This document shows positions 60,551-64,000 of a stretch of DNA of 64,000 nucleotides, piece by piece. Made by a program: the position numbers and the translations under genes. The DNA is from JABDII01 sp963815325 (GTDB taxonomy: Bacteria; Gemmatimonadota; Gemmatimonadetes; Gemmatimonadales; GWC2-71-9). Position 1 is the stretch's first letter. Each line of letters opens with the position of its first letter. Location of the stretch: positions 62,001 through 126,000 of the forward strand of contig CAWFGG010000009.1 in the NCBI GenBank assembly GCA_963815325.1, written 5' to 3'. The notes under the pieces were generated by a model. The model searched no databases. It saw nothing but the letters and a program-made list of their open reading frames with translations, and was not told the DNA's origin.

Positions 60551-61372
60551 TCAGGTGCTCCTAGGCAGGTGATGGGTGGTCGAGGGAATGGAGTTGGCTT
60601 CAGTTGGTCGCGCGAGCCTGGTACCGAACACGCGCCGCGCGTTTTCGCCGGTAGCCGCAATCAACTCGGGCGGAGTCAGGCCGCGCACGTGCGCAACGCG
60701 GTCGGCAACCTGACGGACGAAGGCCGGCTCGTTTCGTTTGCCCCGATGCGGAATCGGCGCCAGATACGGCGCGTCGGTCTCGACCAGGAGCCGATCCAGC
60801 GGTGTCTCGCGCACGGCGTCATCGAGCCGCCAATTGGCAAAGGTGACCATACCGCTGAATGAGACATAGTGCCGAAGTTCGAGCCCGGCCTCGAGGAGCG
60901 TCATGCCGCTGCTAAAGGAATGGAGAATCGCGACCACCCGGGGATGATTCCCGAGGATGGCGGCGATGTCGTCATCGGCCTCGCGCGCATGCACCACCAC
61001 GGGCAGCCCGAGCTCGCCGGCGATGCCGAGTTGTGCATCGAACGCCCGACGCTGCACATCGCGGGGCGAGTGATCGTAATGATAATCCAGTCCGATCTCT
61101 CCGGCCGCCACCACGCGGGGGTCCCGCAGCCGATCGCGGAGCCACGCGTCGGCGTCCTCGTCCCAGCCCGAGGCGTTGTGCGGATGCACGCCGGCGGTGA
61201 CCGACACTCGCGGGTCCGCGTCCGCGAGGGCGCAGCCGAGGGCGACAGCGTCGCGCGTATCGCCGATGACGACCAGGTGGGCCACCCCGGCCTGCCACGC
61301 GCGATCGAGCACGGCGGCGCGGTCGGGCGCGAAGGCCTCATCGGCCAAATGGCAGTGGGAGTCGACCAGCAC
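60551..61372 (-). CDS. TatD-family metal-dependent deoxyribonuclease
   Basis: 273 aa. Metal ligands: LVDSHCHLADEAF (His-x-His), AAGEIGLDYHYDHSPRDVQR (Glu), LPVVVHAREADDD (His), ILHSFSSG (His) and LLVETDAPYLAPIPHRGKRN (Asp). TatD enzymes are 3'-5' DNA exonucleases linked to DNA repair and turnover. Placed 3 bp from secF in the same direction. Confidence 0.94.
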   Translation of the reverse strand: MLVDSHCHLADEAFAPDRAAVLDRAWQAGVAHLVVIGDTRDAVALGCALADADPRVSVTAGVHPHNASGWDEDADAWLRDRLRDPRVVAAGEIGLDYHYDHSPRDVQRRAFDAQLGIAGELGLPVVVHAREADDDIAAILGNHPRVVAILHSFSSGMTLLEAGLELRHYVSFSGMVTFANWRLDDAVRETPLDRLLVETDAPYLAPIPHRGKRNEPAFVRQVADRVAHVRGLTPPELIAATGENARRVFGTRLARPTEANSIPSTTHHLPRST

Positions 61373-61375
61373 GGG

Positions 61376-62347
61376 TCAGGCGACGGGTTGCGGCTTTCCG
61401 ACTCGTGGCTTCTTGGCGGTCCCCTTTACCCCTCGGATGTCGGCGCCGGGCCAGCGCCGCTCGATCCAGAGTAACAGGGGCGAGGCAATGAAGATGGACG
61501 AGTAGGTCCCCACGATGACCCCGAAGGTCATGATCACCGCGAACGGCCGCACCACGGCTCCGCCAAGAACGGCCAAGGCGATCAGCGCGCCGAGCGAGGT
61601 GCCCCCGGTCAAGATGGTACGCGGCAGGGTTTCGTTGATCGACCGGTTCAGGATCTGGATGAAGTCTTCCCGCTTCGACTTGCGCAGGTTCTCTCGCACG
61701 CGGTCGAAGATGACGATGGTGTCATTCAGCGAGTACCCGACCGTGCTGAGCAAGGCGGCCACGACGAAGAGGCTCACCTCGATGCGAAACGCGCCGATGA
61801 ATGCGATGATGGCCAGGATATCGTGGGCCGTGGCCAGGACGGCGGCCGCTCCGAACCGCCACTCGAATCGGTACCAGAGATAGAGCAGCACGGCGACGAA
61901 GGACAACAGAATGGCCATGACAGCCTTCTGACGCAGCTCGCCGCCCACCTTCGGGCCAACCGCTTCGGTGCGTTCGATGGTGTATTGCCCGGCTCCGACC
62001 GCGGCATCCAGGGCCCGCGCTACTGCGGCCCCAGTGGCCTCCGTGTCGTCCGCATCGCTTCCCGCAACGGCGACCCGCGCCCGAATATTGAACTCCCGGT
62101 TCGAGCCAAACGACTGGATTTCCGCTCCCGTGACGCCGAACTCGTCGAGCCGCTGGCGTAGAATCCCCACGTCGACCGGGGCAACCGTCTCGATCTGCAC
62201 CAGGGTGCCGCCGGTAAACTCGACACTGTAGTTCACGCCGCGGAACACAGCGATGATCAGGCCCGGAATGATGAACGCGCCCAACAGCACGAACGCAAAG
62301 CGGCGCTTGCTCAGGAAATCGTATTTCGCGTTGGCGAAGAATCTCAT
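61376..62347 (-). CDS. secF: Protein translocase subunit SecF
   Basis: 323 aa. First helix AFVLLGAFIIPGLIIAVFRG, the SecF motif GVNYSVEFTGGTLVQIET, then five helices with DTIVIFDRVRENLRKSK and SINETLPRTILTGGTSLGAL. With SecD it uses the proton gradient to pull secreted proteins out of SecYEG. A basic tail (RPRVGKPQPVA-like) ends the protein. Confidence 0.96.
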   Translation of the reverse strand: MRFFANAKYDFLSKRRFAFVLLGAFIIPGLIIAVFRGVNYSVEFTGGTLVQIETVAPVDVGILRQRLDEFGVTGAEIQSFGSNREFNIRARVAVAGSDADDTEATGAAVARALDAAVGAGQYTIERTEAVGPKVGGELRQKAVMAILLSFVAVLLYLWYRFEWRFGAAAVLATAHDILAIIAFIGAFRIEVSLFVVAALLSTVGYSLNDTIVIFDRVRENLRKSKREDFIQILNRSINETLPRTILTGGTSLGALIALAVLGGAVVRPFAVIMTFGVIVGTYSSIFIASPLLLWIERRWPGADIRGVKGTAKKPRVGKPQPVA

Positions 62348-62349
62348 GG

Positions 62350-63996
62350 TCAGATGCTCAACGTGGTCATGGCCGGCTTCCGATGGAGCCAGACCATGAA
62401 GAAGGTGCGCGTGACGAAGATGGCCGTGATCATCGACGCGATGACGCCGACCGTCAGCGTCACGGCGAAGCCCCGAACCGGTCCGGTGCCGAACTGGAAG
62501 AGGAAGAGGGCCGTGAGCACGGTGCTGACATTCGAGTCGATAATCGCGCTCATGGCATTCCCGAATCCCTCATCCACGGCAAGACTCACGGTCTTGCCCA
62601 CCGCCAGTTCCTCTCGAATGCGCTCGAAGATGAGCACATTCGCGTCCACCGCAATGCCGATGGACAATACCAGTCCCGCCAGGCCAGGGAGCGTCAAGGT
62701 GGCATCGAACATGGACAACCCACCCATGGTGAACAGGATGTAGAAGCCAAGCGCGACGATGGCCAAGACACCGGCCCAGCGGTAATAGCTAATCATGATC
62801 AGAATGACAAACGCCGTGCCCACGAGTCCGGCCGCGATGCCGGCCCGGATGGCGTCCTGGCCCAGGCTGGCGCCGACCTGCCGCTCCTCGACGATCTTGA
62901 GGGGTACCGGCAGCGCGCCGGCCTTGAGGGTCAGGGCGAGGTCCCGGGCCTCCTGGATGGTCTTGTTGCCGAGGGTGATCTGTCCCTGCCGGTCGATCCG
63001 GCCCTGAATGACGGGCGGGCGGCCTTGCACCCGGCCATCCAGGATGATCGCCATGAAGTCGCCGATGTGTGCCTGGGTTTGGCGGCCAAACAGTCGCCCG
63101 CCGCGCCGGTCCAGCTGGAAGGTGACGATGGCGCCTTGCGTCAGCTGATCGACCCCGGCCTGGGCATCCACCAGGCGCTCACCGGTGATGATCGGATCCT
63201 TATCGACCACATACAGGAAACGATACGATTGCACCCCGACGCTGGTCGGCTCGGCGCCCCAGCGGTATTCCAGGCCACGTGGGAAGAGCCGCTCCACCTC
63301 GGGCAACCGGAGCAGGCTATCGACCCTGGGGTAGGCCGTTTCCGAAACCATATACTCGCCCGGCGTCGCCGAGACGCCGGCCCCGCCGGCCGACAAGATG
63401 AGCGAGTTCAGCACACCGCCCGTGACCGGCGTGGAATCCTGCTCCACCACGGCCGCAGAGTCCGCACCAAGCAGCTGCTCGACCGCCGACGGCTGGGCCG
63501 GTGCCGCACCGGCCGCGCCGGTGACGCCGAGGGCGTAGAGCGCCCGGTCCATCGCGGGGAGCGCCTTTTCCAGGGCGTTGGTCTCATCGGTGATCTTGAA
63601 CTCTAGGAACGCGGCCTTCTGCACAATCGATTTGGCGCGCGCCGGGTTGTCGATGCCGGCGAGCTCGACCACGATGCGGTCGTTGCCCACCTTCTGGATG
63701 ACCGGCTCTTCCACGCCGAACTCATCGATCCGCTTCCGCAGCACCGTCAACGCAAGATCGAGATCTCGGGCCGGGTCGGTCGACACGCGAGTGGACTGGT
63801 CGAGCTCCAAGCCCAGGTGCATGCCGCCCTGCAAATCGAGCCCTTTCTTCGGCGGGATGCGCCTGACCGTGTCATCGACCACGGCCCCCGACTCGGTCCG
63901 TACCCGAATCACCTTGGTTTGGGGGAGGAGGTTGTAGGCGCTGATGGCAACCAAGATGCCGATCAGAATGAGGCGGTTCCGGAGGCTTGTGACCAT
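62350..63996 (-). CDS. secD: Protein translocase subunit SecD
   Basis: 548 aa, complete within the window. TM1 LILIGILVAISAYNLLPQTK, P1 base domain GLDLQGGMHLGLELDQS, the head region, and helices with LPGLAGLVLSIGIAVDANVL, IFERIREELAVGKTVSLAVD and EGFGNAMSAIIDSNVSTVLT. It starts 5 bp from the right edge and is 2 bp before secF. Confidence 0.96.
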   Translation of the reverse strand: MVTSLRNRLILIGILVAISAYNLLPQTKVIRVRTESGAVVDDTVRRIPPKKGLDLQGGMHLGLELDQSTRVSTDPARDLDLALTVLRKRIDEFGVEEPVIQKVGNDRIVVELAGIDNPARAKSIVQKAAFLEFKITDETNALEKALPAMDRALYALGVTGAAGAAPAQPSAVEQLLGADSAAVVEQDSTPVTGGVLNSLILSAGGAGVSATPGEYMVSETAYPRVDSLLRLPEVERLFPRGLEYRWGAEPTSVGVQSYRFLYVVDKDPIITGERLVDAQAGVDQLTQGAIVTFQLDRRGGRLFGRQTQAHIGDFMAIILDGRVQGRPPVIQGRIDRQGQITLGNKTIQEARDLALTLKAGALPVPLKIVEERQVGASLGQDAIRAGIAAGLVGTAFVILIMISYYRWAGVLAIVALGFYILFTMGGLSMFDATLTLPGLAGLVLSIGIAVDANVLIFERIREELAVGKTVSLAVDEGFGNAMSAIIDSNVSTVLTALFLFQFGTGPVRGFAVTLTVGVIASMITAIFVTRTFFMVWLHRKPAMTTLSI

Positions 63997-64000
63997 CGAA

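Noticed and set aside
58166..60862. Plus-strand frame of 898 codons opposite fhs
   Set aside because: Shadow frame that also runs through the selenocysteine tRNA; fhs on the other strand is unambiguous.

Overview
The window is GC-rich and comes from a diderm (LPS-bearing) bacterium: lpxH, an LptE-like lipoprotein, a heptose-1-phosphate adenylyltransferase, a TolC/HlyD/RND exporter and SecD/SecF are present. A DUF5117-type metalloprotease and a TolB-propeller/BamA-barrel fusion, with many exported hypotheticals, suggest Gemmatimonadota or a near relative. That assignment is inference; there is no rRNA gene to test it. About a dozen otherwise intact genes carry single-base frameshifts, as expected of an unpolished draft or metagenome assembly.

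Layout. 1-5 kb: exported protein (open at the left edge), MBL hydrolase, TM2 protein, TPR/HD-GYP protein, tRNA-Arg. 5.6-10 kb: metalloprotease and an NSS transporter. 10-17 kb: a minus-strand operon tetR-tolC-hlyD-rnd-lipoprotein, translationally coupled, with two tandem TTAAC-N3-GTTAA palindromes in front of tetR. 17-27 kb: exported hydrolases (SGNH, alpha-galactosidase-like, M28, creatininase-like), a monofunctional transglycosylase and small proteins. 44.8-64 kb: conserved chromosome with tRNA-Pro, patatin, rdgB, rph, rfaE2, CPA2 antiporter, envelope operon, lpxH, murI, a selenocysteine tRNA, fhs, tatD, secF and secD.

The accessory region (about 26.6-44.6 kb) is the main discovery. It is an integron gene-cassette array without an integrase: 19 recognisable attC sites (17 of one family of about 107 bp, one 66-bp site, one 80-bp site) plus a remnant, all oriented so that cassettes read on the minus strand. 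The cassettes carry toxin-antitoxin modules (brnTA, higBA and four hicBA copies, one decayed), a RidA protein, a serine beta-lactamase-like enzyme, a Coq4-like protein, a GNAT acetyltransferase and exported hypotheticals. The attI-proximal end, judged by a lone GTTAGGC core at 44544-44550, has no intI beside it. Four cassettes near that end lack a convincing gene.

Two insertion sequences sit inside attC sites. An IS3-family element (1272 bp, 3-bp target duplication) splits an attC arm. An IS110-family element (1154 bp) sits exactly in the R box of another attC. Its 5' non-coding end folds into a bridge-RNA-like target loop whose two guide strands (CCGCCTA and TCGTTAG) spell the attC recombination core, and a second loop carries an 8-nt copy of the element's own right end. 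This looks like an RNA-guided recombinase programmed to land in integron cassette junctions, readable directly from the sequence.
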